Shown here: one piece after another, positions 34,666 to 44,073 of the stretch | Numbering within the stretch: position 1 is the first letter of the stretch | Layout: each line of letters starts with the position of its first letter | Position numbers and translations under genes: made by a program | The notes under the pieces: generated by a model | What the model was told of the DNA's origin: nothing | Databases searched by the model: none | What the model saw: only the letters and a program-made list of their open reading frames with translations | Source of the DNA: Elusimicrobiota bacterium | Lineage (GTDB): Bacteria > Elusimicrobiota > Elusimicrobia > UBA1565 > UBA9628 | DNA length: 64,000 bases | Assembly: GCA_023249675.1 (NCBI GenBank) | Contig: JAHFCE010000012.1 | Coordinates: forward strand, 1-64,000 | Direction: 5' to 3'

Positions 34666-37600
34666 ACCGGATCAAGCCCCTCGCTTTAGCGCTGCTGCTG
34701 TTCCTGGGCGCGGCCGCGCGGTCCGCGCGCGCGTACGACACAGTCCGTTTCCTCGAGCCCGTCAAGGGCGACGAGATGGCCAAGCCCGTCGCCGCCGCCG
34801 CGACCTCCGAACGGCTCTACGTCGTTGATGAGAAGAAGAACGCGCTGTTTCTGTATGACCTGTCCGGCACTCTGATCAAATCCATCGGCCGTTCCGGTTC
34901 CCAGCAGGGGGCCTTCAGCGGGCCTCGCGGCGTCGCCGTCGGACCCAGCGGAAAGGTGTACGTCGCCGACACCGGCAACAGCCGCGTCGAGATTTTCGAC
35001 CGCGACGGCAACTTCGTCTACGCGTTCGGGGAGAGGGGCTCGGCCCCCGGTAAGCTCAAAAACCCGGAGTCCATCGCCGTCGGCGCCGATGGCCGCATCT
35101 ATGTCTCGGATACGGGCAACAATCGCATCCAGGTCTTCACGGATGAGGGCATCCTGCTTTTCCTGTTCGGCCGCCGCGGCAAGGAGCCGGGCCTGCTCAA
35201 TAATCCGACGCGCATCGCTGTGGACAACTCCGACAACGTCTTCATCCTCGACCGCGGCAACGAGCGCCTGCAGAAGTTCGACGCCTCCGCGAAGTTCGTC
35301 AAGGAGTATGCGATGATGGGCAACGACTTTGTCGTTGACCCGTACGGCTTCCTTTACGTTGTGGACGACAGAAACGGCAAGATCATCGAGCAGTCCAATG
35401 ACGGCTTCATCATGGGGCGTTTCGGCTCGCTCGGCTCCGGCGTCGGCCAGATGAAGAGGGCCGAGGGCATCGCCATCTCGCCCGAGGGGCTGCTCATCAT
35501 CCTGGATACCGGCAACAACCGCATCCACCGCGTCGAATTGGCCAACAAGCTCAAGATTAAGCCGCTGCCAATGAACCTGAAGACGAAAATGTCGGTGTCC
35601 GGCCCCAGCCGGACATGGCCTTACGCGGCCTCGATCTTGGCGCCGTACGGCGATGATCTGTACGCCTGGCTGCCGAAGGATATGCAGTTCGTTCTCATCG
35701 ACGCGCAGGGCACGGAGAAACATCGCTTTGGCGTCTCGAAAGGCAAGGGCGGCGACGTCACGCGCGGCGCGGGCGGCATGGCCGCGGTAAAATCGGCGAA
35801 AGTCGATGGTTTTTATGTGACGGATACCCCGAACCATCGTCTCCAGCTATTCGATCTGGATGGAAAGTGGAAGTCGAACGTCGGAGAGGCTTCGGGCTTC
35901 TTCGATAGCAAGAGCCGCGAGGGCCGCATGAAGGATCCTCATGGCGTCGCGATCAATGGCGAAGGCGTCGTGTACGTGGCCGACACGGGAAATCATCGCA
36001 TCGACGCGTTCAGCCCCGAGGGCGCGTTCCTGTTCGGCTTCGGCCCGAAGGTCGGTAATTTCTTGCTTCTGGAGCCCGTCGCGGTCGCCTGGGACACGGC
36101 CGGCTTCGTCTACTTCGTCGACCAGGGCCTCAAGCGCGTCTTCAAGTGCGATCCTTCCGGCACCTACATTGCGTCGTGGGGATCGGAGGGCGACGGCCCG
36201 GGCGAATTCCAATCGCCCGTCTCGATCGCTTTTGATGGCCAAAACTATCTCTACACGCTCGACTCGCAGCTGCGCCGCGTCAGCGTACACACCAAGGACG
36301 GCAAATGGCTCGCCGACTTTTTCGCGGGCGGCAAGCAGGAGCGCGAGCTGCTTGAGCCCGTTTCCATTTCCGTCCAGGGCGACAAGCTTGTGATCGCCGA
36401 CAAGGGCAAGAGCCGCCTTGTCAGCTACGATCTGCATCCGATGCTCACCGCGCCGGCCGGTGTCTCCACGACGACCAAGGAGGGCATCGTGTCGATCTCC
36501 TGGGAGCCGGTTGCCGATCCGTGGACCGGCGGCTATGTCGTCTCGCGCGCCACGAGTCCCATCGGGCCTTGGGCGGTTGTCGGTGAGGTCAAGGTCGAGT
36601 CGTTTCAAGACGCGGAGGTCACGCCATACGAAAAGTATTGGTACCGCGTGGCGACGAAGGCCAAGACCGCGGACGTCGGCCCCGCGGGGCGCCCGGTCGC
36701 CGTTCTCGTCGCGGGCTCCTTCAACCGCTCGCCCGTCGAGATCTCGACGATCACGCTCGGGGATATCTTTGCCGCGAACTATAAGTGGTATCTGCGCAAT
36801 CCAATGGGCGCGGCCGTGCTCACGAACAACGTCAATGTGCCCTTCCAGAACGTCAAGCTGACGTTCAAGCTCAAGGACTACATGGATTTTGGCTTCGACA
36901 CCGAGATTAAGAAGCTTGAGCCTAAACAGGCCGTGTCGGTCCCGCTGATCGCGACGCTCAACAACAAGGTGCTCGAGATCACCGAGGACACGCCGATCCA
37001 GGCCGAGTTCACGATGACCTACTTCGAGAGCGGAAAGCAGCAGACGGTGTCGCTGACGAAGCCGCTGCGCCTCTACTCGCGTAATGCGATCACCTGGCAG
37101 GACCCGCAGCGCATCGCGAACTTCGTGACGTGCAAGGATCCGCCGGTGCGCGACTTCGCGCGCGCGGTTGCGACCCTCGAGTTTAAGAATCGCAGGGCCG
37201 CCGCGCTCAACGTCCCTGTGTTGAAGGCGATGCGGATCTGGAACGCGCTCTCGGAGTACGGCCTCAAGTTCGTCGCGAACCCGGCGAATCCGTTTGAGAC
37301 CGCGCACGACGACCCCAACTTTCCGGTGGACTACACGCAGTTCCCGCGCGAGACCTTGCGCAGCAAGGCCGGCCAGTGCTCGGACCTGACGTCACTGTAT
37401 GCCGCGATGCTTGAGGACGGCGAGATCCACGTCGCGGTGCTCGACTATCCCGGACACATGACGCTGATGTTCGACACCGAGGCCGAAGATGCGGCCGAGG
37501 CGGGCCTACCCGCCGACCTGCTCGTCGAACACGAGGGGACGATGTGGGCGCCGATCGAGGTGACCTACATCGGCAAGTCGTTCATCGACGCCGTCTCGAA

Positions 37601-38180
37601 GGCCGCGTCCGCGTACAAGGCCGAGGCGGAGAAGGGCCGCGTGAAGGTGTACGGACTGCACAAGGCCTGGAGCACCTACGAGCCGGTCACGATGCCGCCG
37701 ACCGACTTCAGCCCGCAGTTCCCGGACGCGGGCGCGCTGGAACGCCGGTACAATGAGCAGATCAGCGTGCTTGCTCGGGACCGTTACGTCTTCCTGAAGA
37801 AACAGTATGAGGCTGACCTTCGCAAGAACGAAAAGGACGTGGAGGCCCAATTGCAGCTGGGGATCATCGAGTATCAGTTCGGCAACCGCGAGGCGGCGGT
37901 CGCCGAGTTCACCAAGGTGCTCGCGCTCGACTCCGCGAACGCGTCGGCGCTCAACAACCTCGGCAGCGCGGCTTTCCTCGCCGGCGACAACGTCGAGGCG
38001 GAGAAGCGCTACACGCAGGCGGCCGAGGCCGAGCCCGATGACGCGATGATCTGGCTGAACCTCGTCAAGACCTCGATTCGACTCAAGAAGATGGACAAAG
38101 CTCGCACGATGGGCGATAAGGCCGCAACACTCGCTCCAAGTTTTAAGCCGATTGTTGATAGTCTCATCAAGGGAAGCTGA
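34662..38180 (+). CDS. Secreted beta-propeller / FN3 / transglutaminase-like / TPR protein
   Basis: A 1172-residue exported multidomain protein. It has a signal peptide (1-24), then two blocks of NHL-type repeats (about 35-300 and 430-590; units such as GPSGKVYVADTGNSRVEIFD). A fibronectin-III-like domain (about 590-680) is followed by an uncharacterised beta region (to about 830). A transglutaminase-like domain has Cys in SKAGQCSDLTSLYAAML and His in PGHMTLMFD. C-terminal TPRs (about 1060-1165) end it. The Cys and His of a papain-like active site are visible; the Asp is uncertain. It overlaps gatB by ATGA, so it is expressed from the gat operon, though its role is probably at the cell surface. 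Confidence 0.9.
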   Translation: MNRIKPLALALLLFLGAAARSARAYDTVRFLEPVKGDEMAKPVAAAATSERLYVVDEKKNALFLYDLSGTLIKSIGRSGSQQGAFSGPRGVAVGPSGKVYVADTGNSRVEIFDRDGNFVYAFGERGSAPGKLKNPESIAVGADGRIYVSDTGNNRIQVFTDEGILLFLFGRRGKEPGLLNNPTRIAVDNSDNVFILDRGNERLQKFDASAKFVKEYAMMGNDFVVDPYGFLYVVDDRNGKIIEQSNDGFIMGRFGSLGSGVGQMKRAEGIAISPEGLLIILDTGNNRIHRVELANKLKIKPLPMNLKTKMSVSGPSRTWPYAASILAPYGDDLYAWLPKDMQFVLIDAQGTEKHRFGVSKGKGGDVTRGAGGMAAVKSAKVDGFYVTDTPNHRLQLFDLDGKWKSNVGEASGFFDSKSREGRMKDPHGVAINGEGVVYVADTGNHRIDAFSPEGAFLFGFGPKVGNFLLLEPVAVAWDTAGFVYFVDQGLKRVFKCDPSGTYIASWGSEGDGPGEFQSPVSIAFDGQNYLYTLDSQLRRVSVHTKDGKWLADFFAGGKQERELLEPVSISVQGDKLVIADKGKSRLVSYDLHPMLTAPAGVSTTTKEGIVSISWEPVADPWTGGYVVSRATSPIGPWAVVGEVKVESFQDAEVTPYEKYWYRVATKAKTADVGPAGRPVAVLVAGSFNRSPVEISTITLGDIFAANYKWYLRNPMGAAVLTNNVNVPFQNVKLTFKLKDYMDFGFDTEIKKLEPKQAVSVPLIATLNNKVLEITEDTPIQAEFTMTYFESGKQQTVSLTKPLRLYSRNAITWQDPQRIANFVTCKDPPVRDFARAVATLEFKNRRAAALNVPVLKAMRIWNALSEYGLKFVANPANPFETAHDDPNFPVDYTQFPRETLRSKAGQCSDLTSLYAAMLEDGEIHVAVLDYPGHMTLMFDTEAEDAAEAGLPADLLVEHEGTMWAPIEVTYIGKSFIDAVSKAASAYKAEAEKGRVKVYGLHKAWSTYEPVTMPPTDFSPQFPDAGALERRYNEQISVLARDRYVFLKKQYEADLRKNEKDVEAQLQLGIIEYQFGNREAAVAEFTKVLALDSANASALNNLGSAAFLAGDNVEAEKRYTQAAEAEPDDAMIWLNLVKTSIRLKKMDKARTMGDKAATLAPSFKPIVDSLIKGS

Positions 38181-38202
38181 TGTCCGTCAAGAGGAGAATA
38201 CC

Positions 38203-38691
38203 ATGAAACTGATCCTTGCCGTCGTTTTCACCGCAGCGCTGGTTCTGCCCGCGCGTGCCCAGGAAAAATCCGCCGTCCCGGCCAAGTCCGGCTGGTCGGA
38301 CTTCTTCAAGAACCTGAAGAACACGCTTGCCCAGTCCGCTGTCGGCGGAGAACGCAAGAAGGGTCGCGGCGCCCAGGGTGTGGCCGCCGTGCGCGGCGAG
38401 GGCCAGGCCAAGAAGAACGTCGCCGACCCGAATGAACCCGGCATCAAGGGCGATGCGAGGAGCGCGAAGGTCAAGAGAGACGTCGGCTATGATCTGCAGC
38501 TTGAGGCATCCATCGACCAGCTTTCCAAGGGCGATCTCGACGAGGGGCTCAAGGGGCTCGAGGCCTTCAAGGCCGCGCATCCGAAGCATCGCACCGAAGA
38601 TGTGAACAAGGCCATCGAGGGCGCGAGGGCGATGATTGCCGAGAAGAATGCCGCGGCGGCCGTTCCCGCCGCCGCGGACGTCAAGCCTTAG
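38203..38691 (+). CDS. Small secreted hypothetical protein
   Basis: A 162-residue protein with a signal peptide (1 to about 19, ending ARA) and a charged low-complexity stretch. A helical region (about 90-140, DLQLEASIDQLSKGDLDEGLKGLEAF) resembles half of a TPR-like unit, followed by an Ala-rich tail. GAGGAG lies 7 bases before the ATG, so this last gene of the operon has its own strong ribosome site. Its stop overlaps the convergent gene by 4 bases. Function unknown. Confidence 0.85.
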   Translation: MKLILAVVFTAALVLPARAQEKSAVPAKSGWSDFFKNLKNTLAQSAVGGERKKGRGAQGVAAVRGEGQAKKNVADPNEPGIKGDARSAKVKRDVGYDLQLEASIDQLSKGDLDEGLKGLEAFKAAHPKHRTEDVNKAIEGARAMIAEKNAAAAVPAAADVKP

Positions 38692-41327
38692 GATCCCGCG
38701 AGTCTTGTCGCGAGCTCGTTGACGGTCTTGAGATCAAGCTTGCCGGTCCCGAGCAGGGGAATCTGCCCGACCTGATAAAAGGAGCCCTTTGCGGGCAGCC
38801 ATAGGTTCGGCACGCCAGCCGTGCGCATCTTTGCGAGCAGGGCCTCGATGTCGCCGTCCCAGCCTGTGTACAGCACGATGAGTTTCTCGCCGCGCTTCGC
38901 GTCCTTCACGCCTGTGACGACGAAGGTCATCTCAGACAATCCCGCGGCCTGCTGCAGTTTCTCCTCAACGGCCGTATGCGAGACCATCTCGCCGGCGAGT
39001 TTAGAAAAGCGGGACAAGCGTCCGGTGATCGAGATGAAGCCGTCCGGGCCGATCGTGCCGAGGTCGCCGGTCACGTACCAGCCGTCCTTGAGCACCTCCA
39101 TGGTCTTCTCGGGCTGACCGAGATAGCCCTTCATGACATGCGGGCCTTTGACCATCAGCATGCCGACCTCGCCGTCAGGCACCGGTTGGCCGGTTACGAA
39201 GTCGACGGCCTTGATTGCCGTGCCGGGCAGGGCGCGGCCGACGGTCCCGATTCGCGAAGCTGTCTGCGCCCCCGCGTCGGGCATGCCGGCGGAGGCGACG
39301 GGAGAGAGCTCGGTGGCGCCGTAGCCTTCGTGGGGCCGCAGGCCGAACGCCTCCTCGAACTCGGCGGCGACGGAGTCGCGCAGCTTTTCGGCGCCAGCGA
39401 TCACGAGCCGCAGGTCGGCGAAGGCGGCCGGAGGAATTTTCTGAGAGTAGCGCTGGAGAAAGGCGGGAGTGGCGAACAGCAAGGTCGATTTCGCCTTCAC
39501 GGCGAGCTTGGCGATCGCTTCCGTCTGCATCGGGTTGGTGTGATAGGCGGCCGACATGCCCGAGACGAGCGGCATCCATAGAGTGACCGTGAAGCCGAAC
39601 GAGTGGAAGAACGGGAGCACGCCCAGCACCGCGTCGCGCTTCGCCCAGGGCAATATCTCGCGCACCATCTCGATGTTGGACAGGATGTTTGCATGGGTCA
39701 GGACGACGCCTTTCGGCAGAGCGCTTGAACCGCTTGTGAAGAGGATCGTCGCGGTGTCGTCCAGGCTTGTCGCCGCTTTCGCGAGAAATAATTTCTCCGA
39801 CCAGGACGAAGGCAGGGCTCTCAGGAGAAGATACATCGCCGTTTTCTTCCACGTTGGAATCGTTGGCGCGATATCTTCCAGTAACATGAGCTTGACATCC
39901 TCGGGCAGCGCGAAGCCACGCTCGTTTTTCAGGGCCTCAAGGAAGCGATGGGAGGTCACGATCACGCGGATGTCGGCGCTCTTGAGAGCGTGGGCGATGG
40001 CATCGAGGCTTGCGGTGTAATTGAGGTTGATCGGCACGCGCCCGATGGAGGCGAGTGCGAGGTTGGCAAGCGCGCCGCCGCTCGATGGGGGTAAGAGCAC
40101 AGCTACGTTTTTCTCGCTTGCGAGCTTGGCATTGAGCGCGCGTCCAAGCAGGAGTGTCCCGGTCAGCGCCTTGCCGTAGGTCAGATCTGCACCCATCGAG
40201 TCGGCGATGGCCGGATTTTTAAACGAGCGCATCGCCGTCGTGAAGAATTCTCGCGCCAGCGGCCGGCGGTGCGAGCGCACGCGGTCGTTCATCGCCTCGG
40301 TGCTCAGCTCGGCGACGGCCAGGCGCGCGGCCGAGGCCTTGGGTGTCGCAAGCGCGGGTCCGAAGCGCACGGAGACGGGGCGAGGCAGTTCCTTCAATCG
40401 GCTCCATAGCGAGGGGCCCTTCTGCATCGAGAATACCGAGCCCCACAGGCCGTCGAGGTAGGCGGGGATCACGGGCGCAGGCGCGCCTTCGACGATGCGC
40501 TCGAAGCCGCGGCGGAAGCCGATCATGTTGCCGGTCATCGTCAACTGGCCTTCGGGGAAGATCACGACGCTTTGTCCGGCGCGGATCGCTTGGCGGGCGG
40601 TCTCGAGGGAGGCCTCGATCCGCGCGGGCGAGTCCTGCGCGGAAATGGGGATCGCGCCGAGCGCGCCGAGCAGACGGGGCGATTTTTCGAAGATCGAGCG
40701 CTTCAGCATGAAGCGCAGCGGCCGGTCGGCGGCGAAGGAGATCAGAATCGCGTCCACGTACGAGATATGGTTGGGGACGATCACCGCCGGGCCCTCGGGC
40801 AGGTTTTGCAGGCCGGAGACCGTGGTCTTGTAGAACAGGCGCACGAAGGGTCGGACGATGAGGCGCGCAAGGCCGTAGCGGCGAAAGAAGAATGGGCGGT
40901 CGCTGGGTGCTTGCGTGGCAGGAGGGATGGCGGCTGGTTTCGGGGCGTCCCCGGCGGCGGGGGCCGGCAGGGCGGGCGTGAGCGAGAACGAGCCGGCGAC
41001 GGCCTCGGTTTCGGGCTTACGCTCGACCAAGGCGTCGAACGGCTTTCCAACGGCGGTTTTGGCAGCGGCAACTGGAAGCTTCGGGTCGGGGAGAGCGGCG
41101 GCGGCAGCACGGACGGCTTCGAGCGGGGAAACGGCGGATGGGACCGGCGGACTCGCGAGCGTGAGAACGACCGCCAAGGGATCGGCGAGGCTGAGAACCG
41201 AGGGATCGGGCGAGAACGCGGGTGCCGAGAGGCGGGAGGCGGTCTCGAGCGCCGGCAGGCGCGCGACGTCGGCGAAGGATTGAACGGGGAGAAGGAGAAG
41301 GCCGAGGAGCAGTCGAGAGGGGATCAT
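38688..41327 (-). CDS. PlsC-type acyltransferase fused to acyl-CoA/ACP ligase (Aas-like)
   Basis: An 879-residue fusion. Residues about 150-350 are a lysophospholipid acyltransferase with the HX4D motif (NHISYVD, His187/Asp192) and PEGQLT. Residues about 370-879 are an AMP-forming acyl ligase with FTSGSSALPKGVVLTH, GYGATEL and the C-terminal YVTGDLGTIGPDG and RLSRFSKLAGEMV. Together they resemble Aas, which reacylates lysophospholipids. Unusually, the protein begins with a signal-like hydrophobic segment and about 130 Ala/Pro-rich residues. Whether that segment exports the enzyme or only tethers it to the membrane is unclear; ATP-dependent ligation would need the cytoplasm. Confidence 0.9.
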   Translation of the reverse strand: MIPSRLLLGLLLLPVQSFADVARLPALETASRLSAPAFSPDPSVLSLADPLAVVLTLASPPVPSAVSPLEAVRAAAAALPDPKLPVAAAKTAVGKPFDALVERKPETEAVAGSFSLTPALPAPAAGDAPKPAAIPPATQAPSDRPFFFRRYGLARLIVRPFVRLFYKTTVSGLQNLPEGPAVIVPNHISYVDAILISFAADRPLRFMLKRSIFEKSPRLLGALGAIPISAQDSPARIEASLETARQAIRAGQSVVIFPEGQLTMTGNMIGFRRGFERIVEGAPAPVIPAYLDGLWGSVFSMQKGPSLWSRLKELPRPVSVRFGPALATPKASAARLAVAELSTEAMNDRVRSHRRPLAREFFTTAMRSFKNPAIADSMGADLTYGKALTGTLLLGRALNAKLASEKNVAVLLPPSSGGALANLALASIGRVPINLNYTASLDAIAHALKSADIRVIVTSHRFLEALKNERGFALPEDVKLMLLEDIAPTIPTWKKTAMYLLLRALPSSWSEKLFLAKAATSLDDTATILFTSGSSALPKGVVLTHANILSNIEMVREILPWAKRDAVLGVLPFFHSFGFTVTLWMPLVSGMSAAYHTNPMQTEAIAKLAVKAKSTLLFATPAFLQRYSQKIPPAAFADLRLVIAGAEKLRDSVAAEFEEAFGLRPHEGYGATELSPVASAGMPDAGAQTASRIGTVGRALPGTAIKAVDFVTGQPVPDGEVGMLMVKGPHVMKGYLGQPEKTMEVLKDGWYVTGDLGTIGPDGFISITGRLSRFSKLAGEMVSHTAVEEKLQQAAGLSEMTFVVTGVKDAKRGEKLIVLYTGWDGDIEALLAKMRTAGVPNLWLPAKGSFYQVGQIPLLGTGKLDLKTVNELATRLAGS

Positions 41328-41335
41328 GTGCCTCT

Positions 41336-41341
41336 ATTGTA
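41336..41341 (-). promoter_or_regulatory. -10 box (TACAAT) 8 bases before the Aas-like gene
   Basis: On the minus strand TACAAT ends 8 bases before the ATG at 41327. It shares a short divergent region with the nuclease-fold gene, in which a 6-bp inverted repeat (41373-41378 / 41390-41395) also lies. Confidence 0.5.
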
Positions 41342-41425
41342 AACCGACTTCCTGTCTGGAGCCCAGGGCTGAAAGACCCAAAGCGACAAGGTCTTAAGCC
41401 CCTTGGAGGAAACCCTGACTTCCTT

Positions 41426-41431
41426 CATAAT
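41426..41431 (+). promoter_or_regulatory. -10 box (CATAAT) 6 bases before the nuclease-fold gene
   Basis: CATAAT ends 6 bases before the ATG at 41438, with a weak TTGGAG -35 at 17 bp. The transcript is probably leaderless. Confidence 0.5.
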
Positions 41432-41437
41432 AGAGTC

Positions 41438-42784
41438 ATGCTCCGGTCTCTGCTGGCGGCGTTGCTCCTAGCCTTACCCCTGTCCGCCCAGGTTGTCTCG
41501 GTCAAACCCTCGGTTCCTTTGCTCACGGGCGCGCCGGGCGTTATTTCCTTCCCGGCGCCGGCCCTCGCGGCTGACCTGGCGTCATCGATCACGCCGGTCC
41601 TACAGATAGCCGGACCCGCGGCGCCGGTCCCGGTGCCTGCCGTTTCGGTTCCAGGTGCGCAAGCGATCACGCCTCTTCAATCCGCGGCCCGGACATTCGT
41701 TGGCGGGTTGCGCGCGATCCCGCCCGCGTTGAGCGGTTTGTTCGACGGCGCCGCCGCGGTGGGCGAGCCGGTCAGTCCGGTTGCCGCTCCGGTCGCGCCG
41801 GTCCGGGCCCTTGAGGCGATCAAGCAGCTCAAGGTCGGCTCCTACAACGTCGAGAATTTGTTCGAGCAGGTCGGCGCGCACGTTCCCGATCCGGCGAATC
41901 CCGGAAAGTTGAAGAGAATCTCCGACGCGCAGCCGAAGCCGGAGTGGAAGCTGCGCGAAGAGGGCAAGATCATTCTCGAGAACGACCTCGACATCGTGAC
42001 CTTGGCCGAGGTCGAGGACATTCAGGCGCTGGAGGACTTCAACCGGCGCTTTCTCGGCGGCGCGTACCGAACCTTCCTGATCGAAGGCAACGACGAACGC
42101 GGCATCGACATCGCGTTTCTCGTGAAGAAGGACCTGCCATTCGACATCGAGCAGCGCAGCCACAAAGAGGAGGCCTGGGTGGACCCCGTCCTCGGCGGCG
42201 CGCCGCGGCGCTTATTCTCGCGGGACCTGACCTCGCTTGTCGTGCGAGCGCCTGGGAAATCCGAGCCGCTGTTCGTGCTGTTCGGGACCCATTACAAGTC
42301 GAAGCGCGATCGAGACGCCCACGATCCCGAGTCCGTCATTATGCGTACCGCGCAGGTTCAGCGCACCGCGGAGATCATGGAGCGCTACCGCAAGGAATTC
42401 GGCGCAAACGTTCCGATGATGATCGCAGGCGACTTCAATGGGGCCGTCGCCGAGGAAGCCGCCTACACGCCCCTGTTCGCCGCCGCGGGCCTCACCGATA
42501 GTTTTGACGCCGCGCCGAATCCGCCCTCAAGGGAGGAGCGCATCACCCACACCTACCATCCGCGCGGCGGTCCGGCGCACTACGCGCAGATGGACGCCGT
42601 GCTCGTGTCGAAGTCCCTGCGCGCGGCGGTGCAGAGTGCTACGGTCTACCGCTACAAAAATCCCGACGGCAGCGAGCGCTTGATTCCGAAGACCTACGAA
42701 GAGCGCGAGCTCAATCCCTCGGACCACTTCCCGCTGATCGTCCTATTCGACTTCGCGCTGATTCTCGCCGGCGTCTTCCGCTAG
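41438..42784 (+). CDS. Secreted endonuclease/exonuclease/phosphatase-family protein
   Basis: A 448-residue exported protein. A signal peptide (1-18, ending LSAQ) is followed by an Ala/Pro/Val-rich spacer to about 128, then an EEP-fold domain beginning LKVGSYNVENLF. Catalytic motifs are visible: Glu in VTLAEVEDIQAL, GTHYKSKR, GDFNGAV with the Asp/Asn pair, and SDHFPLIV at the end. The substrate could be nucleic acid or a phosphoester. The spacer resembles those of three unrelated proteins in this window. Confidence 0.9.
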   Translation: MLRSLLAALLLALPLSAQVVSVKPSVPLLTGAPGVISFPAPALAADLASSITPVLQIAGPAAPVPVPAVSVPGAQAITPLQSAARTFVGGLRAIPPALSGLFDGAAAVGEPVSPVAAPVAPVRALEAIKQLKVGSYNVENLFEQVGAHVPDPANPGKLKRISDAQPKPEWKLREEGKIILENDLDIVTLAEVEDIQALEDFNRRFLGGAYRTFLIEGNDERGIDIAFLVKKDLPFDIEQRSHKEEAWVDPVLGGAPRRLFSRDLTSLVVRAPGKSEPLFVLFGTHYKSKRDRDAHDPESVIMRTAQVQRTAEIMERYRKEFGANVPMMIAGDFNGAVAEEAAYTPLFAAAGLTDSFDAAPNPPSREERITHTYHPRGGPAHYAQMDAVLVSKSLRAAVQSATVYRYKNPDGSERLIPKTYEERELNPSDHFPLIVLFDFALILAGVFR

Positions 42785-44073
42785 CCGCGCAGGGACTTGA
42801 GACGTTCGGCGATCCGCTTTTCGTCGCCCTGGTCGGTCGGCTCGTAGAAGCGGACGGGGTTCGGCATATACTCCTGAGGCGTGAAGTGTCCTGGAAAGTC
42901 GTGCGGGTATTTATAGCCTCGACCGTGGCCGCGTTCCTTGGCGTCCATGTTCGCGTCGCGTAGGGGCAGCGGCACCTCGCGCGCGGGGCCCTCGCGGACC
43001 TCGGCGCCTGCCTTATCGATCGCGAGATAGGCCGCGTTCGACTTGGGCGCGCTCGCGATGAAGGTGACAGCCTGCGCGAGTGTGATGCGCGCCTCGGGCA
43101 TGCCGAGGACCTCGACGGCGTGGAAGGCCGCCTCGGCGACGAGCAAAGCGCGGAAGTCGGCGTTGCCGACGTCTTCGGAGGCGGCGATCAGCACGCGGCG
43201 CGCGATGAAGCGCGGCTCCTCGCCCGCCTCGAGCATCTTCGCCATCCAGTATAGCGCGGCGTCGGGATCGCTGCCGCGCATGGATTTGATGAAGGCGGAG
43301 ATGTGATCGTAATGATCGTCGGATTTCTTGTCGTAGCGAATCTGCCGCTTTTGTATCGACTCTTCGGCGACGGCAAGGTTCACCCGTCTTTCCCCGCTGT
43401 CATCCGGCGCCGTCGTCAGCGCGGCGATCTCAAGGGCGTTTAATAGCCGCCGCGCATCCCCATGAGCTTGCCGTACTAAGTGAGCCCGGGCCTCGGGCGT
43501 CATGATGACCCGCAGTGATGAGACGCCCCTTTCTTTATCGTTGACGGCGTTATCGAGTATTTTCTCCAGCTCTTCCTCGGGGACGGGAAAGAACTCGAAG
43601 GCCGTCACGCGCGAGCGCAAAGCGGCGTTGACGTAGAACCCGGGATTTTCCGTCGTCATCCCGATCAGGAGGACTTCGCCGCGCTCCACGGAGGGGAGAA
43701 GCGCGTCCTGCTGCGTTTTATTGAAATGGTGGATCTCATCGACGAGCAACAACGTTTTGCGGCCGAGGCTGTTCGCCGAATACTTCGCCTGTTCGACGGC
43801 TTTTCTGATATCGGCCACCCCCGCCGTGACCGCATTGAGTTCCACCACTTCCGCATTCGAGTGCGCGGCGATGTATCTCGCTAGGGCCGTTTTCCCGCAG
43901 CCGGGAGGCCCGAAGAAAAGGGCGGACGTGAAGCGCCCGCTCTCCACCAGGCGCCGGAGCAGTTTGCCCGGCCCGAGGAGGGCCGCCTGTCCCGCGAATT
44001 CGTCGAGGCTTCGCGGGGCCATGCGGGCGGCCAACGGCCGGGCGTCGGCGCCCGCGGAGAAGAGCTCGCTCAT
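42781..44073 (-). CDS. rarA: Replication-associated AAA ATPase RarA (MgsA)
   Basis: A clamp-loader-like AAA+ ATPase that works with SSB at stalled replication forks. The 430-residue protein has RPLAARMAPRSLDEFAGQ at the N-terminus, Walker A FFGPPGCGKT and Walker B LLLVDEIHHFNKTQQD. It also has the sensor-region GMTTENPGF and the C-terminal tetramerisation domain ending in the family YKYPHDFPGHF and YMPNPVRFYEP. Its start overlaps zapA by 4 bases, and it ends the infC-pheST operon. Confidence 0.95.
   Translation of the reverse strand: MSELFSAGADARPLAARMAPRSLDEFAGQAALLGPGKLLRRLVESGRFTSALFFGPPGCGKTALARYIAAHSNAEVVELNAVTAGVADIRKAVEQAKYSANSLGRKTLLLVDEIHHFNKTQQDALLPSVERGEVLLIGMTTENPGFYVNAALRSRVTAFEFFPVPEEELEKILDNAVNDKERGVSSLRVIMTPEARAHLVRQAHGDARRLLNALEIAALTTAPDDSGERRVNLAVAEESIQKRQIRYDKKSDDHYDHISAFIKSMRGSDPDAALYWMAKMLEAGEEPRFIARRVLIAASEDVGNADFRALLVAEAAFHAVEVLGMPEARITLAQAVTFIASAPKSNAAYLAIDKAGAEVREGPAREVPLPLRDANMDAKERGHGRGYKYPHDFPGHFTPQEYMPNPVRFYEPTDQGDEKRIAERLKSLRG

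Noticed and set aside
35847-37307. A 486-codon minus-strand frame opposite the propeller protein
   Set aside because: It is a shadow of the plus-strand gene, whose FN3 and propeller repeats explain the region.
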